Shown here piece by piece: positions 52,897-61,963 of a stretch of 64,000 bases of DNA. The stretch lies in contig JAKAQL010000002.1 of assembly GCA_021822605.1 (NCBI GenBank), positions 62,001-126,000 of the forward strand. The letters are read 5' to 3'. Position 1 is the first letter of the stretch. Every line of letters begins with the position of its first letter. This stretch comes from Actinomycetes bacterium. GTDB taxonomy: Bacteria; Actinomycetota; Acidimicrobiia; Acidimicrobiales; Acidimicrobiaceae. The notes under the pieces were generated by a model, which worked only from the letters and a program-made list of their open reading frames with translations, did no database searches and was not told the DNA's origin. The position numbers were made by a program, and so were the translations under genes.

Positions 52897-53484
52897 ATGT
52901 TCTCAGGGATTGTCGCCACGACAGTCACCTATCTTGGTCAGGGTGACGATGGCGTGCATCGTTTTGCGCTCGGTGAGTGGAGGCCCACCATAGAGCTAGG
53001 CTCCTCGATCTCCTGTAACGGCGTCTGTTTGACGGTCGTTGCGGTGACCGAAGACTCCTTCGGGGTAGAGATCATCGAGGAGACCATGCACCGCAGCACG
53101 TTTTCGAGCCTTGAGGTAGGCGCACGGGTCAACGTTGAGCAGAGTATCACCGCTGCCACGCTGCTCGATGGGGGCATCGTGCAGGGGCACGTCGATTGCG
53201 TTGGTCGCATCACCCAGGGAGGGCCAGATCTAGGGGTTGCGTTTGACCGTCGCTTTGATGCGCTCGTGGTGGAAAAAGGAGGCATCGTATTGAACGGTGT
53301 CAGTCTGACGGTGACGGCGATCGGGGAGGGAAGCGCCAGCGTTGCATTGATCCCTGAGACCCTGCGCCGCACCAATCTCGGCGATCTCGGTGTCGGAGAT
53401 CCGCTCAATATCGAGTTCGATATTATTGGGAAGTACCTCGTGCGCCAACGTTCGCTCGAGCAACGGGAGGCGTGGAGTCAATGA
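52897..53484 (+). CDS. ribE: riboflavin synthase alpha chain
   Basis: 195 residues from ATG 52897 ([14 protein letters not shown]). Two repeated lumazine-binding barrels: first with [13 protein letters not shown] and VNVEQSI, second with [16 protein letters not shown] and [11 protein letters not shown]. Dismutates dimethylribityllumazine to riboflavin. ATG 52888 is an in-frame alternative. Its stop overlaps the ribBA start (ATGA). Confidence 0.94.
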   Translation: MFSGIVATTVTYLGQGDDGVHRFALGEWRPTIELGSSISCNGVCLTVVAVTEDSFGVEIIEETMHRSTFSSLEVGARVNVEQSITAATLLDGGIVQGHVDCVGRITQGGPDLGVAFDRRFDALVVEKGGIVLNGVSLTVTAIGEGSASVALIPETLRRTNLGDLGVGDPLNIEFDIIGKYLVRQRSLEQREAWSQ

Positions 53485-54695
53485 GTTTTCATCCTATAGA
53501 AGAGGCGATCGCCGCGATTGGCCGAGGCGAGATCGTACTGGTGGTCGACGACGAGAATCGAGAGAATGAAGGCGACCTGATCATGGGCGCTGAGTTTGTC
53601 GATGCCGAGAAGATCTCCTTCTACCTGGCCCATACCTCCGGTCTGATCTGTGTGCCGCTCACTGGAGAACGGCTTGACGAACTCGACATCCCGCTCATGG
53701 TGGAGAACAACACCGAGTCTCACTCCACCGCTTTTACGGTGTCGGTGGATGCAAAGCGTGCGGTCACCACCGGGATCTCGGCCTACGACCGGGCGAGCAC
53801 CATTCGTGCCCTTGTCGACCCATCCACCAAGCCATCGGATTTGACGAGGCCCGGCCACGTCTTCCCGCTTCGCGCCCGTGATGGGGGGGTGCTACGCAGA
53901 GGTGGACATACCGAGGCCGCCGTTGATCTCGCACGCCTCGCTGGCATCACCCCCGCCGGAGTGATCTGTGAAGTGGTGACTGAGGACAAGCAGAATATGG
54001 CACGGCTTGATGAGCTCACCAAGTTCGCTGAGACCCACGGGCTCGTACTCATCTCCATCGCCGATCTCATCCGCTATCGCGCGGCCAACGATACGCTGGT
54101 CAAGCGGGTTGATGGTGCCGCCGCCCGCATCCCGACGGCTTACGGGGAGTTCACCGGCATCGCCTACCAGTCGATCCTCGATGGGGAACAACACGTGGCG
54201 CTTGTCTTGGGTGACATCGCCAACGGCGAGCCTGTGCTGGTTCGGGTGCACTCGGAGTGTTTGACCGGCGATGCTTTTGGTTCGCTGCGCTGTGACTGTG
54301 GTCCCCAACTCCATCGATCCATGGAGATTATCACGCAAGAGGGCAGGGGGGTCATCGTCTATCTGCGTGGCCATGAGGGTCGTGGTATTGGGTTAGCTCA
54401 CAAGCTGCGAGCCTACCAACTCCAAGAGCAGGGTCTTGATACGGTTGAGGCCAACGAGGCGCTTGGCCTGCCGGTGGACTCACGAGATTACGGGATCGGC
54501 TCGCAGATCCTCGTCGACCTCGGGGTTGCCAAGATGCGCCTCCTGACCAACAACCCGACCAAGTATGGAGGTCTCTCTGGTTTTGGGCTTGAGATCACTG
54601 AGCGCGTTCCGCTCATCATCGAACCGCAGGCGGAGAATGCCAAGTATCTCCAGACGAAGGCGACCAAGATGGGACACCTCCTTGACCTTGGGTGA
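53481..54695 (+). CDS. ribBA: DHBP synthase / GTP cyclohydrolase II fusion
   Basis: 404 residues. First domain makes dihydroxybutanone phosphate ([46 protein letters not shown]). The second opens GTP ([20 protein letters not shown] with zinc cysteines, [12 protein letters not shown]). The two-domain form supplies both riboflavin precursors. ATG 53481 with GGAGG at 53466. Confidence 0.97.
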   Translation: MSFHPIEEAIAAIGRGEIVLVVDDENRENEGDLIMGAEFVDAEKISFYLAHTSGLICVPLTGERLDELDIPLMVENNTESHSTAFTVSVDAKRAVTTGISAYDRASTIRALVDPSTKPSDLTRPGHVFPLRARDGGVLRRGGHTEAAVDLARLAGITPAGVICEVVTEDKQNMARLDELTKFAETHGLVLISIADLIRYRAANDTLVKRVDGAAARIPTAYGEFTGIAYQSILDGEQHVALVLGDIANGEPVLVRVHSECLTGDAFGSLRCDCGPQLHRSMEIITQEGRGVIVYLRGHEGRGIGLAHKLRAYQLQEQGLDTVEANEALGLPVDSRDYGIGSQILVDLGVAKMRLLTNNPTKYGGLSGFGLEITERVPLIIEPQAENAKYLQTKATKMGHLLDLG

Positions 54696-54757
54696 GGGGG
54701 TGTCGTATTGACCATATTGAGAGGTGATCGACCCAGACACAGGGCTATCGATGCCCT

Positions 54758-54791
54758 GCGTTGGGTAAGGCAAACACACCTCACCCAACGC
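54758..54791 (+). promoter_or_regulatory. long hairpin between ribBA and ribH
   Basis: GCGTTGGGT pairs with ACCCAACGC (9 bp), and AGG/CCT inside extends the stem past one mismatch, leaving a CAAACACA loop. It sits in the 310-base spacer 54696-55005, where I see no gene. It could attenuate or protect the message. No U-run follows. Confidence 0.5.
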
Positions 54792-55005
54792 GAGACCTCT
54801 TCTGTGACGACTCGGATACGATGATGAGGGGTCCAAAGAGGTGTTCGACCGGTATAGCGCTCACCAGGCAACAGGGCGAGGCACCAGGAACAGGGGACAG
54901 AGATTGGTGGGCTGGTGCACGGATTGGGTTCACAGGGGATGTGCCAGAGCAGAGTGAACGTGCAGGCTTTGACATCGGGTAGCAGAACTCGAAGAGGGAA
55001 TTGAG

Positions 55006-55524
55006 ATGGCAGGATATCAAGAACAGGACCGTAGCGGCGCTCGAGGACGGTACGAGGAGTTGACCGGTCAGCTGGGCTACCAACGCGGTGACCGTTTCGG
55101 AATCGTCGCCTCCGAGTTCAACAGGGTGATCGTCGATCCGCTCGTAGCAGGAGCTCGAGCAGGCTTTCATACGGTCGGAGCTGACGATACAGCGCTGACG
55201 GTGGTATGGGTTCCTGGCGCCCTTGAGATCGTGGGTGCCATCCGTCAGCTCCTCGTGAGCCGATCGCTCGCTGGTATCATCGCCGTGGGTGCGGTTGTTC
55301 GGGGTGAGACCAGTCATTATGACGTGGTGGTCACCCAGAGTGCCGGTCAGCTGATGGCGCTTGCCGCGGGTGCTGAGGTCCCGATCGTGAATGCGATCCT
55401 GACGGTGGAGAACATCGAACAGGGTCTGAACAGGGCCGGAGGCAAGGATGGGAACAAGGGTTTCGATGGCGCGCTCTCGTTGGTTCGCCTCGTCGATCTC
55501 TACCGTCGACTCGCAAAGGAGTAA
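55006..55524 (+). CDS. ribH: 6,7-dimethyl-8-ribityllumazine synthase
   Basis: 172 residues. FGIVASEFNRVI, VVWVPGALEIVGAIRQL, GAVVRGETSHYDVV (catalytic His) and LTVENIEQGLNRAG are all typical. The N-terminus is about 25 residues longer than the core. It forms capsid-like or pentameric assemblies elsewhere. Followed after 6 bases by hisG. Confidence 0.96.
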   Translation: MAGYQEQDRSGARGRYEELTGQLGYQRGDRFGIVASEFNRVIVDPLVAGARAGFHTVGADDTALTVVWVPGALEIVGAIRQLLVSRSLAGIIAVGAVVRGETSHYDVVVTQSAGQLMALAAGAEVPIVNAILTVENIEQGLNRAGGKDGNKGFDGALSLVRLVDLYRRLAKE

Positions 55525-55530
55525 TGGTCA

Positions 55531-56406
55531 GTGCTGAGGATTGTCGTTCCCAAGGGAAGTCTTGAGCGAGCTACTTTTACGTTGTTTGCGGAGGCAGATC
55601 TGCCGATCGAGCGCAGCAGCGAGGTCGACTACCGGGCGACGATCGATGACCCACGAGTGCGTGAGGTGCGGGTACTGCGTCCCCAGGAGATCCCTACCTA
55701 CGTGGCGGAGGGGCTCTTTGATCTCGGTATCACCGGTCGCGATTGGATCAATGAGACCCAAGCTGAGGTGGTCTCGCTCGGTGAACTCCGCTACTCGAAG
55801 GTGACCTCCCGACCGATCCGGGTGGTGCTGGCGGTGGCTGCTGACAGCGAGGTCCAAGGCGTCGGTGACCTCCACGATGGTGTTCGGGTGGCCACCGAGT
55901 ACCCAGAGCTCACCCGTCGATTCTTTCGAGAGCACGGCGTTGAGCCTGTGATCCTGCTCTCCTACGGCGCCACTGAGGCCAAAATACCAGAGATCGCCGA
56001 CGCCGTCGTTGAGATCACCGAGACAGGTCGGGCGTTGCGCGCGGCCGGTTTGAGGATCATCGACACCGTTCTTGTCTCCTACACCGAGCTCATCGCGAAC
56101 CCGACCAGTGCCGGGGATCCTGAAAAACGCCATGCGATGGAGCAACTGCAGACGCTGTTGTTGGGGGCCTTGACCGCTCGCGATCGAGTGCTTGTCAAGC
56201 TTAACGTCGGTGGCGATCAGCTCACCGATATCATCAAGGCGCTACCAGCGATGAAGTCACCGACGGTCTCACAGCTCTATCAGGAGAGCGGGTTTGCGGT
56301 GGAGGCGGTAGTGCCTCGCTCCGCGATCAACCTGCTGATCCCTCTACTCAAGGACCGGGGTGCTACCGATATTCTCGAGCTCCCGCTCTCCAAGGTGGTA
56401 CCGTAG
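55531..56406 (+). CDS. hisG: ATP phosphoribosyltransferase, long form
   Basis: First step of histidine synthesis. 291 residues from GTG 55531. The N-terminal RIVVPKGSLERATFTLF and VAEGLFDLGITGRDW and the PRPP loop region (DAVVEITETGRALRAAGL) define HisG. The C-terminal 75 residues (VLVKLNVGGDQLTDIIKALP) form the ACT-like histidine-binding domain of the long form, so it needs no HisZ. Found apart from other his genes, behind ribH. Confidence 0.94.
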   Translation: MLRIVVPKGSLERATFTLFAEADLPIERSSEVDYRATIDDPRVREVRVLRPQEIPTYVAEGLFDLGITGRDWINETQAEVVSLGELRYSKVTSRPIRVVLAVAADSEVQGVGDLHDGVRVATEYPELTRRFFREHGVEPVILLSYGATEAKIPEIADAVVEITETGRALRAAGLRIIDTVLVSYTELIANPTSAGDPEKRHAMEQLQTLLLGALTARDRVLVKLNVGGDQLTDIIKALPAMKSPTVSQLYQESGFAVEAVVPRSAINLLIPLLKDRGATDILELPLSKVVP

Positions 56407-56721
56407 ATGGGATGGTTTGCCCGACGACTTGGTCGTGGTGACTCAGCGGTTGCGGGTGCCGACGGACGGCCCCGGGCGCCGTTCCCGACCGTCCTCTTTG
56501 ATCAGAATCAGGTGTTTGACGGTGAGGTGGTCAGCTTTGATCCCCATGTCGGGCTCGGGATGGTGCGACTCGATGCGAAACCACCGTGCGAGGTGCGTTT
56601 TCACTGCATCACGATCGATGACGGGTCGCGGGCTATCGGCATTGGTCGGCGGGTGACGGTGCGTCTCAAGCCCTCCTTTGGTGGCGAACTCGAGGTCGCG
56701 TCGCTGCACAAGGTGGGGTGA
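56407..56721 (+). CDS. cold-shock-domain-like small protein
   Basis: 104 residues directly after the hisG stop. After a basic N-terminus comes a single OB-like domain: GEVVSFDPHVGLGMVRLD, EVRFHCITIDDGSR and VGRRVTVRLKPSFGGELEV. The spacing resembles CspA-type domains, but RNP1 (KGFGFI) is not kept. It may bind nucleic acid. Function unproven. Confidence 0.65.
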   Translation: MGWFARRLGRGDSAVAGADGRPRAPFPTVLFDQNQVFDGEVVSFDPHVGLGMVRLDAKPPCEVRFHCITIDDGSRAIGIGRRVTVRLKPSFGGELEVASLHKVG

Positions 56722-57393
56722 GTGCCCCTGTCTTGTCGAACACACCGGTCTCGCCTGGCACCACCTTCACGGTGACTACCCCGGTCCCGTTGAACGGCTC
56801 GGACAGAGTGGTTGCGAGTCCCGAGTTCATCGCAGCTACTGTCTGAATGTCCTCGATACGACATGAAACCGTGAGGGGCGGGTGGCACTGCATCACGGAT
56901 GATCTCTTCGCATTGATGGAGCACCATCCAGGCGAGGCCAAAGAATCTGAGGGTTGCTCTGGCGGGTTCGAGCCTCGTTTGGTGAGAGGTAGGGGGATCT
57001 GGCCGATCTCAAGAATGCGCGCGGCCGCGCTCCTCGCATGTCAGGAGGTGGGTCGTCGCGGATGTGAGCCATGAAGAAGCGGTGCCTTCGGAAACAAGGA
57101 ATGTTGCGCCGTGGTGGGTCCACCGCTCCTTGATCGACGATGCGCCCCTTCGACGATGCGCCCAGCCAACGATGCATGTCGTGCGGTGTGTGGTCGGTGT
57201 GCCCTGCAGGTATTTCGCGCAGCGGCACCGACCTCATCTTGGCACACCAGTGCTGGCGTTCCATGGGGACGGACCCATGCTGGCAGAGTTCAAGCCGTGG
57301 GCAACGTTTGGTACTCTTCTCCTGGAGGAGGTGGCCGAGACTGCTACGTTGGCGCCATCGAACTGGCCGCCGTTGGCTTTGGTGGCCGGGTGG
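56722..57393. other. 672-bp spacer, no gene seen
   Basis: Frames on both strands are short and compositionally odd. It lies at the convergent end of the cold-shock-like gene and the DUF1844 gene. Confidence 0.5.
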
Positions 57394-57720
57394 TCAAGCC
57401 TCGGTTGTCGGTGGAGCGGAAGGGGGAGTGCGCACCGGCTCGTGGTCGAGCTTGGCAACCTGGATGAAGGCAGCTTGGAGCTGGCGAAGACCATCCTGGA
57501 GGGGCTGGCCCACCTCGCCGAGGCGATCCTCAACGGCACTAAGCATTCCCGCGAAGGCGTCGATCGCGAGGCTCGCGTCGGTGAGCCGAGGAGGTGTCGC
57601 ACCCAGATAGATGCTGGCGAGCTCAAAGAGCCCATAGGCGTGGTTGGCCACAATGGTTGCTGGATCGGCGCTCAGCAGCTCCTGCTGTAGCTGCATCATG
57701 TGTTCTTCCTCTTGTGACAT
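57394..57720 (-). CDS. DUF1844 family protein
   Basis: 108 residues, almost wholly helical, with a flexible Pro/Thr tail. HAYGLFELASIYLG and the later LAIDAFAGMLSAVEDRLGE match the short DUF1844 proteins that lie upstream of infC in actinobacteria. Here it is divergent from infC. The function of the family is not known. A longer frame on the plus strand covering it is an antisense shadow. Confidence 0.75.
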   Translation of the reverse strand: MSQEEEHMMQLQQELLSADPATIVANHAYGLFELASIYLGATPPRLTDASLAIDAFAGMLSAVEDRLGEVGQPLQDGLRQLQAAFIQVAKLDHEPVRTPPSAPPTTEA

Positions 57721-57915
57721 GGAGAGGTGGACCGCCCTTTCATCTCGGGTGAACAGGAGTTGGTAAGGTAGGGAAGCAGTCTCCTGACTGCTAGAGTAAT
57801 TCTAGAAGGCTAAGCGGAGTTCTGTCTCCCCCCTACTGTCTCGTCGAAGAGCAGCTGGGTTCGGATAGAGTAATGCTGCCTGCCGTGAAGTTCACAGATT
57901 GGAAGGAGTAGCTCT

Positions 57916-58758
57916 ATCGCCTCAGCACCAGACCCCGATGCACGGATCAATGATCAAATCCGTGTCCGTGAGGTTCGCCTCGTTGGACCTGATGGAAATC
58001 AGCTTGGTATCAAGCCAATTCAGGAGGCACTGACGATGTCACGTGCGCTTGATATGGATCTTGTGGAGGTGGCGCCCATGGCACGGCCTCCGGTTGCCAA
58101 GATTATGGACTATGGTAAGTTCAAGTTCGATCAGGCACAACGCACCAAAGAGTCCAAGCGCAAAGCATCAGCCACGCAGATCAAGGAGATGAAGTACCGT
58201 CCCAAGATCGGGGTCGGAGATTTCGATACCAAGACACGCCAAGTTGGTAAGTTTCTCGCCGAGGGCCATAAGGTCAAGGTGACCATTATGTTCCGAGGTA
58301 GGGAGATCTTCCACCCGGAACTCGGCCAGGAGATCCTGGAACGGGTTATCGAAGGGGTCAAAGACGTTGGGAAGGTTGAGACCTTTCCCAAGCTCGATGG
58401 TCGCAATATGCTGATGGTACTGGTGCCAGAGAAGCGCCCGGTTCCAAAGGGTCAGAGCGGTGGTTCGCACAGTTCTCATTCGAGTAGTTCCCACCCGAAC
58501 GGTGACCAGTTGCATGGCGCGGGTTCAAACGGTGTTCGTTCCGATACGGTTGCATCTGCTCGCACTGGATCTACAGACGACGGGTCAACTGTTCGTGGGC
58601 CCAACAGCGCAGCGACCGACGTTTCAGTCGATGGTGGTGCCTCTGCGCGTGCGACCAATGGTGGCACTGATGGGACTCCGAGCACTGAGGCAGGTGCGGT
58701 GTCGACAACGGCGCTTGTTCCGGATGCGAACGCAGTGGATGAGGCCGCCACTCCTTAG
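57916..58758 (+). CDS. infC: translation initiation factor IF-3 with long C-terminal tail, ATC start
   Basis: The IF3 core (INDQIRVREVRLVGPDG, KIMDYGKFKFDQ, KIGVGDFDTKTRQ, VMFRGREIFHPELG) is complete only if translation begins before ATG 58036. AAGGAG (57902-57907) lies 8 bases before ATC 57916, a rare start codon well known for infC, where IF3 represses its own synthesis by rejecting such starts. About 280 residues: after the usual 180, a 100-residue Ser/Gly/Thr/Ala low-complexity tail follows (SGGSHSSHSSSSHPNG and on). Heads infC-rpmI-rplT. Confidence 0.94.
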   Translation: MASAPDPDARINDQIRVREVRLVGPDGNQLGIKPIQEALTMSRALDMDLVEVAPMARPPVAKIMDYGKFKFDQAQRTKESKRKASATQIKEMKYRPKIGVGDFDTKTRQVGKFLAEGHKVKVTIMFRGREIFHPELGQEILERVIEGVKDVGKVETFPKLDGRNMLMVLVPEKRPVPKGQSGGSHSSHSSSSHPNGDQLHGAGSNGVRSDTVASARTGSTDDGSTVRGPNSAATDVSVDGGASARATNGGTDGTPSTEAGAVSTTALVPDANAVDEAATP

Positions 58759-59187
58759 GTGCTGGTAAGCGGTATCCGTACCGGCGAGGCTGCCTGAGGT
58801 TGGTCTAGGATCGGTCGCCACGGGTAGTGGCCGTCGGCGGTTGGTTCACTCGGACCGATGAAGGTGTCGGCGTTGTGCAGGCGGGATGGCTCTGCGGTGG
58901 CGTGAGGCTGGTTGGGATGGATACGTGAAGCCTAGGAGTCTGGGCCAGGGCAAGGAACGGTATGAAGTGAGAGTTGCGTAGTTGCGCATCCATAGAGAAG
59001 GTGGACCACGAGAGGTTGATCGTCACGATGTGAAGTGGCACGGCTAGGGACATAGCCCCGAGCGTTGCGCGGACGCATGACAGAATTTTTCGGTGGTGAG
59101 CCACGATCCGCCGTCACAGGCGGCAACGGGCAACGAGGAAGCCCAAGGCACCGGTAGGTGCTTGGAGGGTAGAAAGGTGAGAGAGAA
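58759..59187 (+). promoter_or_regulatory. 429-base leader between infC and rpmI
   Basis: Unusually long for infC-rpmI, which are normally adjacent. No gene seen. CAAGGCACC (59144-59152) pairs with GGTGCTTG (59157-59164, one bulge) directly before the rpmI ribosome-binding region, so it is a candidate for ribosomal-protein L20 autocontrol. Confidence 0.45.
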
Positions 59188-59382
59188 ATGCCGAAGATGA
59201 AGACTGACAAGGGAGCGAAGGCTCGATTCAAGGTGACGGGTACTGGCAAGTTGCGACGCCAGCATGCGTTCACATCGCATCTGTTGGAGAAGAAGTCGTC
59301 GCGTCGCATGCGCCACCTCCATCAGGACGTGGAGGTCTCGAGCGGTGACGCTCGGCGCGTGAGGAAGTTGTTGGGGCGTTAG
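59188..59382 (+). CDS. rpmI: 50S ribosomal protein L35
   Basis: 64 residues, very basic. PKMKTDKGAKARFKVTGTGK and the central HAFTSHLLEKKSSRRMRHL are diagnostic. Followed by rplT after 34 bases. Confidence 0.97.
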   Translation: MPKMKTDKGAKARFKVTGTGKLRRQHAFTSHLLEKKSSRRMRHLHQDVEVSSGDARRVRKLLGR

Positions 59383-59416
59383 TTAAGCCGGTCGGGAAAG
59401 GTTCAAAGGAGAAAAC

Positions 59417-59767
59417 ATGGCACGGGTTAAACGATCCATCAATTCAAAGAAGCATCGTCGCAAGATACTTGAGCTTGCGAGTGGTTATTACGGAAACAAG
59501 AGTCGCAGCTATCGTGCCGCTCACGAGCAGGTCATGCACTCGTTGCAGTACGCCTACCGTGACCGCCGCGCACGCAAAGGCGAGTTCCGCCGTCTGTGGA
59601 TTCAGCGTATCAACGCTGCTGCAAGGATGAACGGGACGAGTTATTCACGCCTCATGTTCCAGATGAAGGAGGCTGGGGTCGAGGTCGATCGCAAGATCTT
59701 GGCCGACCTCGCGGTCACTGATCCAAGTGCCTTTGCACGTCTGGTGAGTTCAGTCTCTGGTCGCTAA
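59417..59767 (+). CDS. rplT: 50S ribosomal protein L20
   Basis: 116 residues: [40 protein letters not shown] and the globular end IDxK-like [17 protein letters not shown]. It binds 23S rRNA and, in known systems, represses rpmI-rplT. AAAGGAG precedes the ATG. Confidence 0.97.
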   Translation: MARVKRSINSKKHRRKILELASGYYGNKSRSYRAAHEQVMHSLQYAYRDRRARKGEFRRLWIQRINAAARMNGTSYSRLMFQMKEAGVEVDRKILADLAVTDPSAFARLVSSVSGR

Positions 59768-59801
59768 CGCTTCACAGGCTGAACTGGCTCATCTTCGTGA
59801 G

Positions 59802-60542
59802 TTGCTTCGCTCTCGCGCTGGACGCCGAGCTTCGCGTACCTATGTACTCGAAGGTCGGCGTTCTCTCGATCAGGCCATCGAGATTGGGGAGGCTATCGGG
59901 ACGGTTTTTGTCACCGAGGAGCGGCTGGAGGAGTATCTCCAGTTGGGTGACCAGATCCGAGTTGTTCCCGAGCGTCGTCTCGCCCACGTCTCTTCGCTGA
60001 CGAATACCGATGGTGTCATCGGCCTGGCTCCGATGCAACTGGCGAGCTTCGCGCTCCTCGCTGCGCAGGAGTGTATCCTGTTCCCAGTGGGGCTCCAAGA
60101 CCCGGGTAACCTTGGCACGCTGATCCGTTCAGCACTCGCATTCTTCTCTCGAGTGGGGCTCGTTGTCGGGCCAAAGACCGTTGATCCATTCTCGCCAAAG
60201 GTCGTGCGCGCCACGACGGGATTGATCTCATTGGTGGCAGTGAGCGAGGTGGATTCCTATGAGCAGAGTCTTCTTGAGCTCGGCAAGGCGGGGGTGAGCC
60301 GGCTCGCCTTGGTCCCTCACGAGGCGGGTAACCTTATGGAGTTGCGATCAGCGGCTCCGGTGGCATTGCTCGTGGGGTCCGAGGCACATGGCATCGAAGA
60401 GGCACTCCTTGCGCACTGTGACGGGGTGATCTCGATTCCCCAACGCACACAAGTGGAGTCGCTGAACGCTGGTGTTGCTGGGTCGATCGCTCTCTTTCAT
60501 CTCGCACAGACAAGAGATTCGTCGACATCCCCGCAGGAATGA
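59802..60542 (+). CDS. SpoU/TrmH family RNA 2'-O-methyltransferase
   Basis: 246 residues from TTG 59802; the frame extends back to CTG 59757 or 59784, and the conserved N-terminus (RASRTYVLEGRRSLDQAI) supports a start near here. SPOUT motifs: LQDPGNLGTLIRSA, VVRATTGLISLV, LLVGSEAHGIEEALL and VESLNAGVAGSIALF (knotted SAM site). Usually methylates rRNA; the target is not decidable. Its place behind rplT is conserved. Confidence 0.92.
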   Translation: MLRSRAGRRASRTYVLEGRRSLDQAIEIGEAIGTVFVTEERLEEYLQLGDQIRVVPERRLAHVSSLTNTDGVIGLAPMQLASFALLAAQECILFPVGLQDPGNLGTLIRSALAFFSRVGLVVGPKTVDPFSPKVVRATTGLISLVAVSEVDSYEQSLLELGKAGVSRLALVPHEAGNLMELRSAAPVALLVGSEAHGIEEALLAHCDGVISIPQRTQVESLNAGVAGSIALFHLAQTRDSSTSPQE

Positions 60543-61963
60543 TCGCAAATGGCTAGGGGCACGCAGGCTGTGTTCGCTCGACCCGTTGCCAGTTGCTTAC
60601 TTTCAGCCCTCCCGGTCATAGCTCCCAGTGACCGCATTGCGTCGCCAGGGATCGACCGGGCTCAGAGGGGCAATGGCGGGTCCGTGGCTCGGAGGGGTAC
60701 CGACAGATCGCGTGTCGATCGGCCCCGACGGTGCCAAGTGGCGTACTGGTGGTTGAGGGAGTTGCCCCGTCTTTCAGGTTGACCAGGCCAGGTTCACCAA
60801 TCCAGGCTCGCTGTCAATGGAGAGCCCTAAGTCGGGAATTGGTCGTTGATCGAGGGGTGTCGTGTGCCTCGGGCACGCTGGCTCATCAGGGGCGAGGCCA
60901 GCCGGGTTGGTGATAATGAAGATCCGAAGCCAGGCGGGTCAATTGACAAAGGGGGTTCGTGCTGGTATAGGTTAGCCAATTCGCCTTCGAGTGGGGTGGT
61001 GCTTCGACGCCAGTGTCGTCGGACTTGGTCCCGACTGAACAACGAGAGTTGTTGTCAACCCAGAGATAGTGCCAGCCAAGTGATACTGCCAATCCTGAGA
61101 TGATGCCAGGCCAGTGTAATGTCCGATTATCACCGGCGCCATGCTGACCAAGCGGGTCAAACAAGCTGGCCGCCTGGCCCTCGAGACTCGAGCGAGCTGG
61201 GTTGGTGTAAGGCGTAGCTCGGCCGGTCTAGCTCGAAGAGGCGCAGCGGAAGGCCGTGACGAGGTTGAGTTTGGAGGGCTATGTGTGCCTGGAGTGAGGG
61301 ATCTTGTCGGCGTCACTCGTTATCTACAACGGCCCTGGAGGTCTGCGTCTTTGCAACAACAGGCCAAGGGAGGTGGAGGGGATGTCGATTCCTGGGAGTG
61401 GCGTGGAGTTAGCTGGTCGCCACCAGGACAAAAGACCCTCCTCGTCTGGGAGGGGACCTGAGCTGGTGGGACGTACCCGAATGCACTTCCTGGGGGGGTG
61501 AAACCGGCACCGGCTCGATCACGCATGTTGGCGCACCGACCAGGAGGTGAGGTCCTCTTGCTCAGGACTGCTTGCTTCTGATGCCGAGGTGAGCCGTTCC
61601 TGCCCGACCAACCCTCCCAGTTCGACCAGGAGGTCGAGGTGGTCCGACCGAGAGCGCACACACAGGGGTGATGGCTCGCGATGCAGGTGCATCATCGTCG
61701 TGGCCCGAATCCTTGGTGGCTGAACGCGAACTCCGCAGACCGTGAACTCCGCTGTCCTCCAACTCCGCCGACCGTGTACTCCGCAGACCGTGAACTCGCA
61801 AGTGTGGCGCCCCATTCTCGGCCTGTCTTGCCACGCGTCAGCCGACCCTCCCATGGGTCGATCTCTACCGCGTCTTTGCGAATCCAGTGATGTGCACTAT
61901 CATCACACGCACCCATCAGCGTTTATCCTGGTTAGCAACGCCGAAGAGAAAGGTAACCTCCGC
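60543..61963. other. 1.4-kb region without a convincing gene before pheS
   Basis: No domain on either strand. It contains the 16-bp repeats at 61726-61800. I looked for a T-box (AGGGTGG...ACCGCG) in front of pheS and for tRNA cloverleaves and found none. Confidence 0.5.
61726..61800. repeat. 16-bp degenerate tandem repeat upstream of pheS
   Basis: About 4.7 copies of CGTGAACTCCGCAGAC: starts at 61726, 61741, 61757, 61773 and 61789, with substitutions in each. It ends 164 bases before pheS. Confidence 0.8.

Noticed and set aside
57064-57690. 208-codon plus-strand frame
   Set aside because: It lies antisense to the DUF1844 gene, which has family features and the expected place beside infC.
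61500-61963. T-box leader of pheS
   Set aside because: No AGGGTGG...ACCGCG box; AAAGGTAACC before the start is only the ribosome-binding region.
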